This document shows positions 1 through 9,147 of a DNA stretch of 64,000 bases, in pieces. The notes beneath the pieces are model-generated. The model was not told the DNA's origin. It saw only the letters and a program-made list of their open reading frames with translations, and did no database searches. Positions within the stretch are counted from its first letter, which is position 1; every line of letters begins with the position of its first letter. The stretch is from Pseudomonas typographi (GTDB taxonomy: Bacteria > Pseudomonadota > Gammaproteobacteria > Pseudomonadales > Pseudomonadaceae): assembly GCF_014694385.1 (NCBI RefSeq), contig NZ_JAAOCA010000012.1, positions 62,001-126,000 on the forward strand, written 5' to 3'. Made by a program: the position numbers and the translations under genes.

Positions 1-2991
1 CAAGCGCACTTGCGCTTCGCGTACACGCGCCGCCAACGGGTTCATGTCGGCGGGCTCGTCGAGCGCAGCCACCGCTTGAACGGCCGCATCGAACAGGCGA
101 ATCAAGTTGCCGAACGCATCGCGAAAGAACCCCGACACCCGCAGGGTCACGTCCACCCGCGGGCGGTCGAGCAACGACAACGGCAGGATTTCGAAATCGT
201 CCACACGCTGGCTGCCGGTGGCCCACACCGGGCGCACCCCCATCAAGGCCAGTGCTTGGGCGATGTCATCGCCGCCGGTACGCATGGTCGCCGTGCCCCA
301 TACCGACAACCCCAAGTGCCGCAGATAATCGCCGTGGTCCTGCAGGTGCCGCTCCAGGATTAAATTGGCCGAGGCGAAACCGATGCGCCAGGCGGTGACC
401 GTGGGCAGGTTGCGCACATCCACCGAGTAGAAATTACGCCCGGTCGGCAATACGTCCAACCGGCCCCGGCTGGGCGCGCCGCTAGGGCCGGCCGGGACGA
501 AGCGCCCGGCGAGCGCCGCGAGCAGGCCGGCCATCTCCGCCGCACCGCAGGCATCCAGGCAGGGCGCCACCTGTTCGGCGAGCCCGGCCAGTATCATCCG
601 CACCGGCGCGAAGGCGGCACCCGCCGGCACATCGGCACCCTGCACCAACGCCAGGGCGAACGCCTCCAGGCGTTCGCGGGTATCACCCACGGTGCGCCAG
701 GGCGCATCGCTTTGCTGCTGCAGGGCGGCGGGTCGGGGGCCCCGCCAAGGCTCGCCGAACAGGCAATCCAGCGGGTCAAAGGCCAGCGCCCAGGCATCGG
801 CCAGCGCCCGCAGCAAGCTGGCGTTGGCGCCTTTGCCATCGCCACGCGGCACCCGCAACAGCGCCACCAACGTGTCGCTGCGCAGGCGGCCGCTGGGCGA
901 TTCGCCGAACACGTGCAGGCCGTCGCGGATTTGCGACTCCTTAAGGTCGCACAGGTAAGTGTCCAACCGCGGCAGCCATTCGCTGGCGGCTTGCGCGGTG
1001 TCCAATTGCAGCTCGCGGTCCAGGGCGGTTTCCCGCACCAGGGCGAGGATGTCTTTTTGCAGCGCCAAGGCCCGGCGTGGGTCGAGCAGTTGCGCTTCGT
1101 AGTATTCGTCGGCCAGCCGCTCCAGGTCGCGCAACGGGCCATAGGTTTCCGCGCGGGTCAACGGTGGCATCAAGTGGTCGATGATCACCGCCTGGGTGCG
1201 CCGCTTGGCCTGCGCCCCTTCGCCGGGGTCATTGACGATGAACGGGTATACATTCGGCATCGGCCCAAGTAGGGCATCCGGCCAGCACAGTGCCGACAAG
1301 CCCACACCCTTGCCGGGTAGCCACTCAAGGTTGCCATGCTTGCCCACGTGCACCAGGGCATCGGCGCCATAACCATGGCGCAACCAGAAGTAGAAGGCCA
1401 GGTAGCCATGCGGCGGCACCAGGTCCGGGTCGTGGTAGACGGCGCTGGGGTCTAGCTGGTAGCCGCGGGCCGGTTGGATACCGACGAACCCGAAGCCAAA
1501 GCGCAACCCGGCCACCATCAAGCGCCCGCTGCGGTACATGGGGTCTTGCTCGGGCGCGCCCCAGCGCTCGTTTACCGCCGCCTGCAGCGCCGCCGGCAAG
1601 CGCTCGAAGGCCGCATGGTAGTCGGCCAACGCCAGGCTCTGGGCGCAGGGGCGCTGGTCGAGCTGGTCCAGGTCGTTGGTCACCCCGCCCAGCAGTGCGT
1701 GAATCAGCGCGGTGCCGGTATCGGGCAGCCCGGTTACCGGGTACCCCTGGGCCTGCAGTGCGCGCAAGATGTTCAGCGCCGCCGCCGGGGTGTCCAGGCC
1801 CACGCCGTTGCCGATACGGCCGTCCCGGGTGGGGTAGTTGGCCAATACCAGGCCGATACGTTTTTCGCCGTTGCCCTTGCGCGCCAGGCGTGCCCAGCGC
1901 AAGGCGAGCTCGGCCATGAACCCCATCCGCTCAGGGTGGGCGCGGTAGCACACCACGTCGCTTTGGCTGCGCTCGCTGCGCCAAGCCAGGTCTTTGAAGC
2001 AAATCGGCCGGCCGATGATCCGCCCGTCAAGCTCCGGCAGGGCGATGTGCATGGCCAGGTCACGCGGCCCCAGGCCTTGGGCGTTGGCCTGCCAGCCGGG
2101 TTCGTTGTCTTGTGCACAGATCGCTTGCAGCACCGGGATGTCGCGGCGTAACGGGCGCAGGTTGGGCTCCTCGGGATTGGACAGCGCAAAACCTGTGGTA
2201 TTGAGCACCACGGCTGCTTCAGCCTGGTCCATCCAGGCTTCGGCCTGGGCCAGGCACGCAGGCTCCTTCAGGCTTGCCACGGCAATCGGCAATGGGTTCA
2301 AGCCGTGCTCGGCCAGCACCCGGCAAAATACGTCGATAAAGGCCGTGTTGGCCCCTTGCAAGTGCGAGCGGTAGAACAGGATCGGCGCGACCGGCTGCCC
2401 GGATTGCCAATCGCGTTGCCAGTCAGCCAGCGTGGGCTGCGCCAGTGCCGGGTGGTACAGCGCCACCCGCGGCAATGCCTGCGGCTCAACCCAGGGCTGA
2501 GGGCACTGCAAGTAGCGGTCGGCAAGAAACCCGTACAACGCGCGGGCGTTGGCCAGGCCTCCCTGGCGCAAGTAGTACCACACCCGTTCGCAGTCTTCTG
2601 CCGGCACACCCGACAGCTCGGTCAGTTGCGGGTCGGGGCGGTCATCGCCCGGCACGAACACGACCCGCAGCCCAGCCTCGGCCAAGCCCAGCAGCCGCTC
2701 CACGCCGTAACGCCAGTAGCCTACGCCACCGTGCAGCGATACCACCACCAACTGGGCATGGCGCAGCACCTGGTCGGCATAAAGGTCGACCGAGGCGTGG
2801 TTCTGTACTTGCATCGGGTTGGCCAAGCGCAAACCTGGGTAGCCTGGCGGCAACTCGCGCGCGGCCTGGGCGAGCAAGGCCAGGTGCGAGTCGCCGCTGC
2901 ACAGAATCACCAGCGGTGCCGGGGTTTGGCCCAGGTCGGCGATACTGTCGTCTGGCACTAAACCGCCGGGCTGGGTGCGCAACAGGTGCAT
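1..2991 (-). CDS. cobN: Cobaltochelatase subunit CobN (3' end beyond window)
   Basis: Large subunit of the aerobic ATP-dependent cobaltochelatase, which with CobS and CobT inserts cobalt into hydrogenobyrinate a,c-diamide. Reading the minus strand from the ATG at 2991 gives an uninterrupted frame of exactly 997 codons to the window edge. The family is usually about 1250 residues, so roughly the last fifth is missing. The sequence includes the family hallmark HVGKHGNLEWLPGK and an N-terminus of CobN type (MHLLRTQPGG). It starts 3 nt after the cobW stop, so the two genes are surely cotranscribed behind the cobalamin riboswitch upstream of cobW. The many plus-strand frames over it are shadows. 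Confidence 0.95.
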   Translation of the reverse strand, partial: MHLLRTQPGGLVPDDSIADLGQTPAPLVILCSGDSHLALLAQAARELPPGYPGLRLANPMQVQNHASVDLYADQVLRHAQLVVVSLHGGVGYWRYGVERLLGLAEAGLRVVFVPGDDRPDPQLTELSGVPAEDCERVWYYLRQGGLANARALYGFLADRYLQCPQPWVEPQALPRVALYHPALAQPTLADWQRDWQSGQPVAPILFYRSHLQGANTAFIDVFCRVLAEHGLNPLPIAVASLKEPACLAQAEAWMDQAEAAVVLNTTGFALSNPEEPNLRPLRRDIPVLQAICAQDNEPGWQANAQGLGPRDLAMHIALPELDGRIIGRPICFKDLAWRSERSQSDVVCYRAHPERMGFMAELALRWARLARKGNGEKRIGLVLANYPTRDGRIGNGVGLDTPAAALNILRALQAQGYPVTGLPDTGTALIHALLGGVTNDLDQLDQRPCAQSLALADYHAAFERLPAALQAAVNERWGAPEQDPMYRSGRLMVAGLRFGFGFVGIQPARGYQLDPSAVYHDPDLVPPHGYLAFYFWLRHGYGADALVHVGKHGNLEWLPGKGVGLSALCWPDALLGPMPNVYPFIVNDPGEGAQAKRRTQAVIIDHLMPPLTRAETYGPLRDLERLADEYYEAQLLDPRRALALQKDILALVRETALDRELQLDTAQAASEWLPRLDTYLCDLKESQIRDGLHVFGESPSGRLRSDTLVALLRVPRGDGKGANASLLRALADAWALAFDPLDCLFGEPWRGPRPAALQQQSDAPWRTVGDTRERLEAFALALVQGADVPAGAAFAPVRMILAGLAEQVAPCLDACGAAEMAGLLAALAGRFVPAGPSGAPSRGRLDVLPTGRNFYSVDVRNLPTVTAWRIGFASANLILERHLQDHGDYLRHLGLSVWGTATMRTGGDDIAQALALMGVRPVWATGSQRVDDFEILPLSLLDRPRVDVTLRVSGFFRDAFGNLIRLFDAAVQAVAALDEPADMNPLAARVREAQVRL

Positions 2992-2994
2992 GGC

Positions 2995-4056
2995 TCAGCC
3001 CTGCAACGCGGCCAGCAGTTCGTCGCGCAACGCCGCCGGGTTCAAATCCTGGCCGATCAGTACCAAGCTGGTGCGGCGCGCCTCGCCTGCACCCCAAGGC
3101 CGGTCGAAGTGTTTGTCGAAACGGCAGCCCACGCCCTGCACCAACAGCCGCAAGGGTTTGCCGGGCACCGCGGCGAAGCCTTTCACCCGCAGGATGCCGT
3201 GGCGCATCACCAGCGCGGTGAGGGTGGCGAGTAGCTTGCCTTCTTCGGCCTCGGGCAGCTCCAGGGAGATCGAGTCGAAGGCGTCATGGTCGTGCCCATC
3301 AGCGCCATCGTGGTGGCTGTCGTGGTGGCTAGCGCGGCGGTCGATGTGCGCTTCGGCTTCAGCGCCCATACCCAGCAGCACCCCCAGCGGCAGGCGGCCA
3401 TTGCTGGCTTCCACCACCTTGACCGCGGCCGGCAGCGCTTCACTGACCTGCGCCCGCACCGCCAGCAAATCCTCGGCGCTGATCAGGTCGGCCTTGTTCA
3501 GCACCACCAGGTCTGCGCTGGCCAGTTGGTCTTCGAACAGCTCATGCAGCGGCGACTCGTGGTCCAGGTTTGGGTCTTGCTTACGCTGCGCATCGACCTG
3601 CTCGGGGAAGGCGGCGAAGGTGCCAGCGGCCACCGCTGGGGTATCGACCACCGTGATCACCGCATCAACCGTGCAAGCATTGCGGATTTCTGGCCATTGG
3701 AACGCTTGCACCAAGGGCTTGGGCAAGGCCAGGCCACTGGTTTCAATCAGGATATGGTCCAATTCGTCACGGCGTTGCACCAGCTCGCGCATCACCGGAA
3801 AGAACTCTTCTTGCACGGTGCAGCACAGGCAGCCATTGGCCAGTTCGTAAACGCGGCCCCGGGCTTCCTCTTCGCTGCAGCCAATGCTGCATTGCTTGAG
3901 CAGGTCGCCATCGATCCCCAGTTCGCCGAATTCATTGACGATCACCGCGATACGCCGGCCATGGGCGTTATCGAGCACATGGCGCAACAGGGTGGTCTTG
4001 CCCGAGCCGAGAAAGCCGGTAACGATGGTAACGGGGGTTTTGGCCAGTGTGTTCAT
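2995..4056 (-). CDS. cobW: CobW-type GTPase, cobalt metallochaperone
   Basis: G3E-family P-loop GTPase of 353 residues, associated with cobalt delivery for cobalamin synthesis. Visible features are the P-loop FLGSGKTT near residues 15-22, the metal-binding CLCC motif at about 76-79, and a His/Asp-rich stretch (SHHDSHHDGADGHDHD) around residue 240 typical of metal chaperones. The CobW C-terminal domain follows. The start at 4056 has AAGGGC about 6 nt upstream. cobN follows after 3 nt. A cobalamin riboswitch lies about 115 nt upstream, so expression should fall when cobalamin is plentiful. Zinc-related COG0523 relatives exist, but the cobN partner and the riboswitch favour CobW. Confidence 0.94.
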   Translation of the reverse strand: MNTLAKTPVTIVTGFLGSGKTTLLRHVLDNAHGRRIAVIVNEFGELGIDGDLLKQCSIGCSEEEARGRVYELANGCLCCTVQEEFFPVMRELVQRRDELDHILIETSGLALPKPLVQAFQWPEIRNACTVDAVITVVDTPAVAAGTFAAFPEQVDAQRKQDPNLDHESPLHELFEDQLASADLVVLNKADLISAEDLLAVRAQVSEALPAAVKVVEASNGRLPLGVLLGMGAEAEAHIDRRASHHDSHHDGADGHDHDAFDSISLELPEAEEGKLLATLTALVMRHGILRVKGFAAVPGKPLRLLVQGVGCRFDKHFDRPWGAGEARRTSLVLIGQDLNPAALRDELLAALQG

Positions 4057-4170
4057 CAGGTGCCCTTCGGCTGCGCGGCGGGCGCGGCGCCATGGCTACC
4101 GCCGGGCTACCGAAGCGCACCCGTGGGAAGGCATTCGCCACCGGATCACCCCGCCCGGTTGAAAGAAGTT

Positions 4171-4340
4171 TCGCTCAAGGTAGGTCTCCTGGCTCATGGC
4201 TTGGCTTGCGCCGGCCCCGGCGCCTTCCCGCTAAGCTGCGCAGTGGCGATGCCGGGCCCTAGGGCCACTTACAGTTGCGGGGGCAGCCGCGGCATTTACC
4301 GCGTTCCCTTTTAGCCCCGGCCGGCGGGGCACCTCGAATG
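4171..4340 (-). promoter_or_regulatory. Cobalamin riboswitch upstream of cobW-cobN
   Basis: Read on the minus strand, the element shows the conserved cobalamin aptamer blocks in order: GAGGTGCC at the 5' side, AAAAGGGAAC, GCTGCCCCCGCAACTGTAA, GCCACTG, GGGAAGGCG, and the B12 box AGCCAGGAGACC at the 3' side. Block order and spacing match the classical adenosylcobalamin riboswitch. It lies in the untranslated leader of cobW. The expression platform (terminator or start-site occlusion) was not resolved by eye. Confidence 0.93.
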
Positions 4341-4391
4341 CGCAAGGCTACGCGCTACATCGCCGTTGGGCAAGCAGCGGCACGCACCGGC

Positions 4392-6026
4392 TCAAGCCTC
4401 TTGCCCCAGCCCGGGTAGGTTGCGCGCATACCACGGGCGGTGGGCCTGGCTCAGGTCGCTGCCCAGGCGGCTGCGCTCCAGCACAGCGATCGACAACGCC
4501 AGCTTCATCACATCCAGGTCTTTTTCCACAGATGTATCGATCCAAATGCCTGGGCCAGTGCTGCAGTCGTGGGTCACCGGCCCCAGCCACGGGTCGTCGA
4601 TCTCTACCCAGCGCCCCTTGGCGAACCAGGCCACACCGTTGTTATCGGCGCGCAGCACTTCGCCGGGGTGGGCGCGCTGGTGGGCGTCGTACCAATCATC
4701 TATGCGCTCGTCGATCCAGCCGTGGAACCCCCAAAACACCGGGTTTACGTGGGACGAAAAGGGGTCGCCGAGAAAATCGTTGGCTTGCGCGAACCAATGC
4801 TCGGCAAAATCCGCCGGGTCGCGCGACCAGGGCAGTGGTGTACCGCTGGCCGGGTCGCGGGGTACCGCCGCCCAGCAAATGTGCAGCCAGTCATGCAGGG
4901 TCATTTCCAGGTCCGAACCGAACTGGCCGAGGGTTTTGCTGGCCAGGTAATGGGGGTCGCGAAAGCGCGATTCCCACACTTGGAAGTTGCCATAGAACGT
5001 ATCGCGGCTTTTGATTTGCGCAACGCCAATACTGTAGGCGTTATCTTGCGGCGCCAGCCAGGTGGGCGGCGCGGATTGGCCGTGGTGGTTTTCGAAGTAG
5101 CGAATGAACCCCACCCGGTCGGTTTCAGCCATCGGCACCGGCAACGGAAAATGCTGCCAGGGCCCGGGGGCTTGCTTGGCACGGGCGATCCCCAGCATGT
5201 GCCGGTGCATGTAGAGAAAGTCGATGCCCGAGCCATTGTGCTCTTTGTTCTTGCCGCGCGAATCGCGTTCGCTTTGCTTCGGCCCGGGTTGCCACCCCAG
5301 GGTGCGCAGGGCCACGCGGCGGTCTTCGCCGAGCAAATGCCACTTATCGCGCACGGTGTGCCAAAGCTGGTGCGCCACCCGGTGCTGCGGTGCGACGACC
5401 CACGCGGCCAGCTCTGCCGACAACGGCACGCGGTCACGGGCCTCGACGAAATCACGCTTGCGCGCGATGAACGGCTGCTCCAGCGGCTCGGCCGAATCGG
5501 CCAGGTCCAAGCGCCGCAGCACACCGGTGAGGGTATCTTCCCGGTCTACACCGAACTGCCCCCACGGGTCGGCCAACTCCGCCACGAACTCGTAGGCGCT
5601 GGCGCCCCGCGCCGAGGCCAGGTCGAGCAGGCGCCAGCGCACCTGCCCACCAGTCGCGCCGACCAGGTCCCCAAGCACCTGGTACCGCGGCACGGCACCG
5701 GCGTCGATGAGGTTATCGTAATGGTCGATATAACCACGCAAGCCACGGCCACGCTCGCCCACATCCAGCAACAGGGTCATCCCCTGCAGCGAGCCGCCAC
5801 CGGCGGCGCCCGTGGGGCTAGCCACCTCCAGCGCCCATACGCCGCGCAACAAGTTGGCCAAGCGCTGCATCGGCACATCGGCCAGTTCCTGGCTGGCCTC
5901 GTTGGGCGTACCGCCTTCGGCCCACCACCGCTTGACCTGGTACGCCTCTTTGTACGCCACCGGCACCATCAACCCGGCACCGGCCACCGCCACACCTGCC
6001 ATCAACCTGCGTCGTGAGAGTTTCAT
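4392..6026 (-). CDS. PvdP-like tyrosinase (pyoverdine chromophore maturation type)
   Basis: About 544 residues, matching the length of PvdP, the periplasmic copper tyrosinase that oxidises ferribactin during pyoverdine maturation. The N-terminus (MKLSRRRLMAGVAVAGAGL) is a twin-arginine signal. His-rich helices typical of type-3 copper enzymes are present: FLYMHRHML, LHDWLHICW and HVNPVFWGFHGW. The ATG at 6026 is preferred over the one at 6038 because GGGTGA lies 5 nt upstream of it. No other pyoverdine gene is visible nearby, so this may be the sole PvdP of a dispersed system or a paralogue. The family assignment is strong; the substrate is inferred. Confidence 0.82.
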   Translation of the reverse strand: MKLSRRRLMAGVAVAGAGLMVPVAYKEAYQVKRWWAEGGTPNEASQELADVPMQRLANLLRGVWALEVASPTGAAGGGSLQGMTLLLDVGERGRGLRGYIDHYDNLIDAGAVPRYQVLGDLVGATGGQVRWRLLDLASARGASAYEFVAELADPWGQFGVDREDTLTGVLRRLDLADSAEPLEQPFIARKRDFVEARDRVPLSAELAAWVVAPQHRVAHQLWHTVRDKWHLLGEDRRVALRTLGWQPGPKQSERDSRGKNKEHNGSGIDFLYMHRHMLGIARAKQAPGPWQHFPLPVPMAETDRVGFIRYFENHHGQSAPPTWLAPQDNAYSIGVAQIKSRDTFYGNFQVWESRFRDPHYLASKTLGQFGSDLEMTLHDWLHICWAAVPRDPASGTPLPWSRDPADFAEHWFAQANDFLGDPFSSHVNPVFWGFHGWIDERIDDWYDAHQRAHPGEVLRADNNGVAWFAKGRWVEIDDPWLGPVTHDCSTGPGIWIDTSVEKDLDVMKLALSIAVLERSRLGSDLSQAHRPWYARNLPGLGQEA

Positions 6027-6301
6027 CCAGTCACCCATGTCCTATGAGCCTGCCAAAGACCAAACGCTATGAAACGAAAAGCCCAGCTGAAACAGCAGAT
6101 TGAATTCCATTAAACGAGCGCCAAGCAGTTGCGACGGCTTGTTGGCGAAAGGTGTAGCAGAATGTTTCTGGGCGCAAGAAACTTCTTTAAGGCACCTCGC
6201 CCGGCGCTTAAATGGCCCGGGGCAGTGCTGGAAAGCCGCAGCGATGGCGCCAGCGAAGCGCTGCGGCGGCATACCGTCGCGCTATGCCCGCCAGAAAATC
6301 G

Positions 6302-7144
6302 TCAGGCCCCGAGTTGCTCGGCCAGCCGCGGGAGGATGTATTCGCAAGGGTCGGCCAGCTTGGCCGCCAGCAAGGCGTCTGCGCGGGTACGGCCGAGATT
6401 GATCGCCAACAGGGGCTTGCCTTGCCGCGAGATCTCCTGGCACAACCGGTAACTGGAATACGCCATCAGCGAGGTACCTACGATCAGCAGTGCCTCGGCT
6501 TGCTGCACCGCCTGCCATGCCTCGCTGGCGGTGACCTGCGCCACACCGTCGCCGAAGAACACCACATCCGGCTTGAGCAGGTCGCTGCCGCAGCCAAGGC
6601 AGTGGGGCACCTGGAACTGCTGCAGAAAATGCGTGGCCAATTGGGCGTCGCCGTCAGGGGCCAGCACGGCATGAACATCCTGCAAATAGGGGTTCAATGC
6701 CTGCAGTTCGGCTTGCACCTGCTGGCGCGATCGGCGCTTGCCACAATCCATGCACACCACACGGTGCAAGTTGCCGTGCAGCTCGATCACCCCCGTACTG
6801 CCAGCCGCCTCGTGCAGGCCGTCGACGTTTTGGGTGATCACGCCGCTCACGTGGCCACTGGCCTGTAGCCGCGCCAGGGCGTGGTGGGCGGGGTTGGGGC
6901 GCGCTAGGCTAACACCGTGCCAGCCCAGCATCGCCCGCGCCCAGTAGCGCTTGCGTGCCTGTGCCGAGCCGAGAAACTCCTGGTGCATCATCGGCGCATT
7001 ACCACGCCGAACACCGTCAGTGTCACGGTAATCGGGAATGCCCGAGGCGGTGCTGATGCCCGCACCCGTGAGTACCAACACCGATTGCCGGGCCAGTTGG
7101 GCATGGAGCGTATCGAGGGCGGCGGGCGTTTGCGGGCCGAGCAT
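6302..7144 (-). CDS. Sir2-family NAD-dependent protein deacylase
   Basis: Sirtuin of 280 residues. The motifs are GAGIS with GIPDYRD (NAD binding), TQNVDGLHEAAG (catalytic His), a four-cysteine zinc site (CMDCGKR and CLGCG), and GTSLM near the C-terminus. The longer possible start at 7177 is rejected because the ATG at 7144 has a strong GGAGG six bases upstream. The gene stands alone between the PvdP-like gene and a GFA-family gene. Sirtuins of this class remove acyl groups from lysines of metabolic enzymes; the precise targets cannot be read from the sequence. Confidence 0.9.
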   Translation of the reverse strand: MLGPQTPAALDTLHAQLARQSVLVLTGAGISTASGIPDYRDTDGVRRGNAPMMHQEFLGSAQARKRYWARAMLGWHGVSLARPNPAHHALARLQASGHVSGVITQNVDGLHEAAGSTGVIELHGNLHRVVCMDCGKRRSRQQVQAELQALNPYLQDVHAVLAPDGDAQLATHFLQQFQVPHCLGCGSDLLKPDVVFFGDGVAQVTASEAWQAVQQAEALLIVGTSLMAYSSYRLCQEISRQGKPLLAINLGRTRADALLAAKLADPCEYILPRLAEQLGA

Positions 7145-7404
7145 GGCAAGCCTCCGTGACGGCGGGTTCCCCATCATCCAGGTGCCAGCCAGGGTAACTC
7201 ATGGGGGCCAGTGTGCAACCTGCACTCCATCGGATATGACCACTGATCGGGGCCTGGCGTGGTGCTTCAGAAGTTCGCGCAAGAATGAACGAGCGCGTTG
7301 CCGCCAGGCAACCTGGCCCAGTGGCAAAAGGCGCCGCCAACAGTGTGCCGCTAACTTTCCGAGGCAGTATTAGGCTCGCCCCATGGCCCCTGCAGCGGGT
7401 TGAG

Positions 7405-7890
7405 CTAACGCTCCAAGCCCAAACGCTGGTGCCACTCGGCAATCGATTCTTGCGGGTAGCCGTCGAAGCGCAGATCTTGCTCACCACCCTGCACCTCCAC
7501 CCAACTGGCCTTCGAACCGATCAGCAAGTGTGTGTGCTCTGGCGGCACCGGCAGGTCGGTGTCGATAGCACTGGCGAACGGGTGGACCAACTCCGGCCAT
7601 TCTGGGCTGAACAGCCACAAGCCGCTGCCGCACAGGTGGCAGAAATGCCGCTCGGCGGTGCTGGCATGCTCATGGCCTTGGCCGTCACGCATTTTTGCAT
7701 GGTACACCGTAATGTGTTGCTTACCCTTGACCTCCAGGGTGTTGGCGGCGCCGCCGAGGTTGATCGAGAACCCCCCGCCGCCTTGGGTTTTACGGCAAAT
7801 CGAGCAATAGCAGCGTTGGTAGGGGTAAGGGTGGGCGCTGTCGAGGCTGAACGAAACCGCGCCACAGTGGCAGGAACCTTCAAGGTGCAT
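7405..7890 (-). CDS. GFA/CENP-V family zinc protein
   Basis: 161 residues of the glutathione-dependent formaldehyde-activating enzyme (GFA/CENP-V) fold. Cysteine pairs place the zinc sites: GSCHCGAV near the N-terminus, CYCSICRKTQGG near residue 30, and HFCHLCGSGLW near residue 95. Many family members do not act on formaldehyde, so the reaction is uncertain. The gene is followed downstream by nothing related, and the upstream MFS gene ends 49 bp away on the same strand. Confidence 0.85.
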   Translation of the reverse strand: MHLEGSCHCGAVSFSLDSAHPYPYQRCYCSICRKTQGGGGFSINLGGAANTLEVKGKQHITVYHAKMRDGQGHEHASTAERHFCHLCGSGLWLFSPEWPELVHPFASAIDTDLPVPPEHTHLLIGSKASWVEVQGGEQDLRFDGYPQESIAEWHQRLGLER

Positions 7891-7938
7891 GGCGTTTCTC
7901 CCGGTGGGTGGTCCAGGATGGACCGGCGCGCCGACGCC

Positions 7939-9090
7939 TCAGTTTCGTAAATATCGCCCGCTGGCGGCCACGAACAGCAATAAAGCGATCAACCCGCCCA
8001 GCGCCCAGGCCAGGGTGGTGAGGTGGGCGGCCAAGCCGATGGCCGCCGGCCCCAGCAAAATGCCAGCATACCCGAGGGAGATCATCGCCGGGATTGCGGT
8101 ACGCTGGGGCATGCGGGTTTGCCGACCCACCGCGGTAAACAGCACCGGGACGATGTTCGAACACCCGGCGCCCACCAGGGCATACCCCACCAAGGCCACC
8201 GGCCAGCCCAGCGGCACCAGCGAGATGGCCAGGCCCAGCGCGGCAAGCAACCCGCCCAGCACCACCAGGGTTGGCCCGCCCAAACGGCTGACCATGGCAT
8301 CGCCGGTAAGCCGGCCCGCGGTCATGGTAGCCGCGAACGCCGCGTAACCCAGCCCAGCCCAGGCCGGCTCCATGGCGCGGTTGCCCACCAAGAATACGGC
8401 GCTCCAATCGAGCATGGCGCCTTCGGTCATGAATACGATGAAACACAGCACACCGAGAAACAGCACCACACCATGGGGCACGGCGAAGGGCGGACCCTCT
8501 CGCGCGCTGCCGTAGGGCAAAAAATACCGCCCCGCCACCAGCAGCAGCGCCACGGTGAGCGCCACCACCCCCAACACCGCGGGCAATGCCCCCAGGCCCA
8601 AGCTCAACAACCCGGTCATGCCGGCCGCCCCGACGATCCCGCCGACGCTGAACAAGCCGTGGAACCCCGACATCAGCGGCCGGTCGCTGGCTTGTTCGAC
8701 CAGCACGGCCTGTATATTCATGGCGCAATCGAGCAGGCCCATCGCTGCGCCGAACAGCAAAACGGCCGCGGCCAAGCCCGCCGCGCTGGAAAAACTCGCC
8801 AGCATCGGCAGGCTCAGGCAGGCGCCCAGGCTGCCCAGCAGCATCACCCAGCGGCAACCGCGCAGGCTCGACAAGTGGCCGGCCAAAGGCATGGTGAGGA
8901 TCGAACCCGCACCCAAACCTAACAACAGGATGCCCAGGGTCCCTTCATCGAGCTGCGCCCGCGCCTTGGCCAATGGCACCAGCGGCGCCCAGGCCGACAT
9001 GCAGAGGCCGGCGATAAAGAACGCAATGCGCGTGGAAAAACGCTCCGCCGCGCCCACCGGGGCCGGGTCGAAGTGTTGCTGGGCAGTCAT
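7939..9090 (-). CDS. MFS transporter
   Basis: 383 residues with about 12 hydrophobic segments, in an inner-membrane major-facilitator arrangement. The loop after TM2 carries AGHLSSLRGCRWVM, a weak form of the MFS A motif. A cytoplasmic N-terminus of about 20 residues precedes TM1 (FSTRIAFFIAGLCMSAWAPLVPLAK). The sequence resembles the YbjJ/fucose-permease-like group of compact MFS proteins. The substrate is not identifiable. It sits between the GFA gene and hydroxypyruvate isomerase on the same strand; the 57-bp gap to the isomerase gene leaves cotranscription possible. Confidence 0.85.
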   Translation of the reverse strand: MTAQQHFDPAPVGAAERFSTRIAFFIAGLCMSAWAPLVPLAKARAQLDEGTLGILLLGLGAGSILTMPLAGHLSSLRGCRWVMLLGSLGACLSLPMLASFSSAAGLAAAVLLFGAAMGLLDCAMNIQAVLVEQASDRPLMSGFHGLFSVGGIVGAAGMTGLLSLGLGALPAVLGVVALTVALLLVAGRYFLPYGSAREGPPFAVPHGVVLFLGVLCFIVFMTEGAMLDWSAVFLVGNRAMEPAWAGLGYAAFAATMTAGRLTGDAMVSRLGGPTLVVLGGLLAALGLAISLVPLGWPVALVGYALVGAGCSNIVPVLFTAVGRQTRMPQRTAIPAMISLGYAGILLGPAAIGLAAHLTTLAWALGGLIALLLFVAASGRYLRN

Positions 9091-9147
9091 GGCAGGCCGA
9101 GTCCGTTAGGCACAAACCCTATACCCTGGGCGTTACCGGCAGAAAAA

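Noticed and set aside
4440..6017. 525-residue open frame on plus strand
   Set aside because: It runs antisense through the PvdP-like gene; no domain signature is seen and codon pattern is that of a complement.
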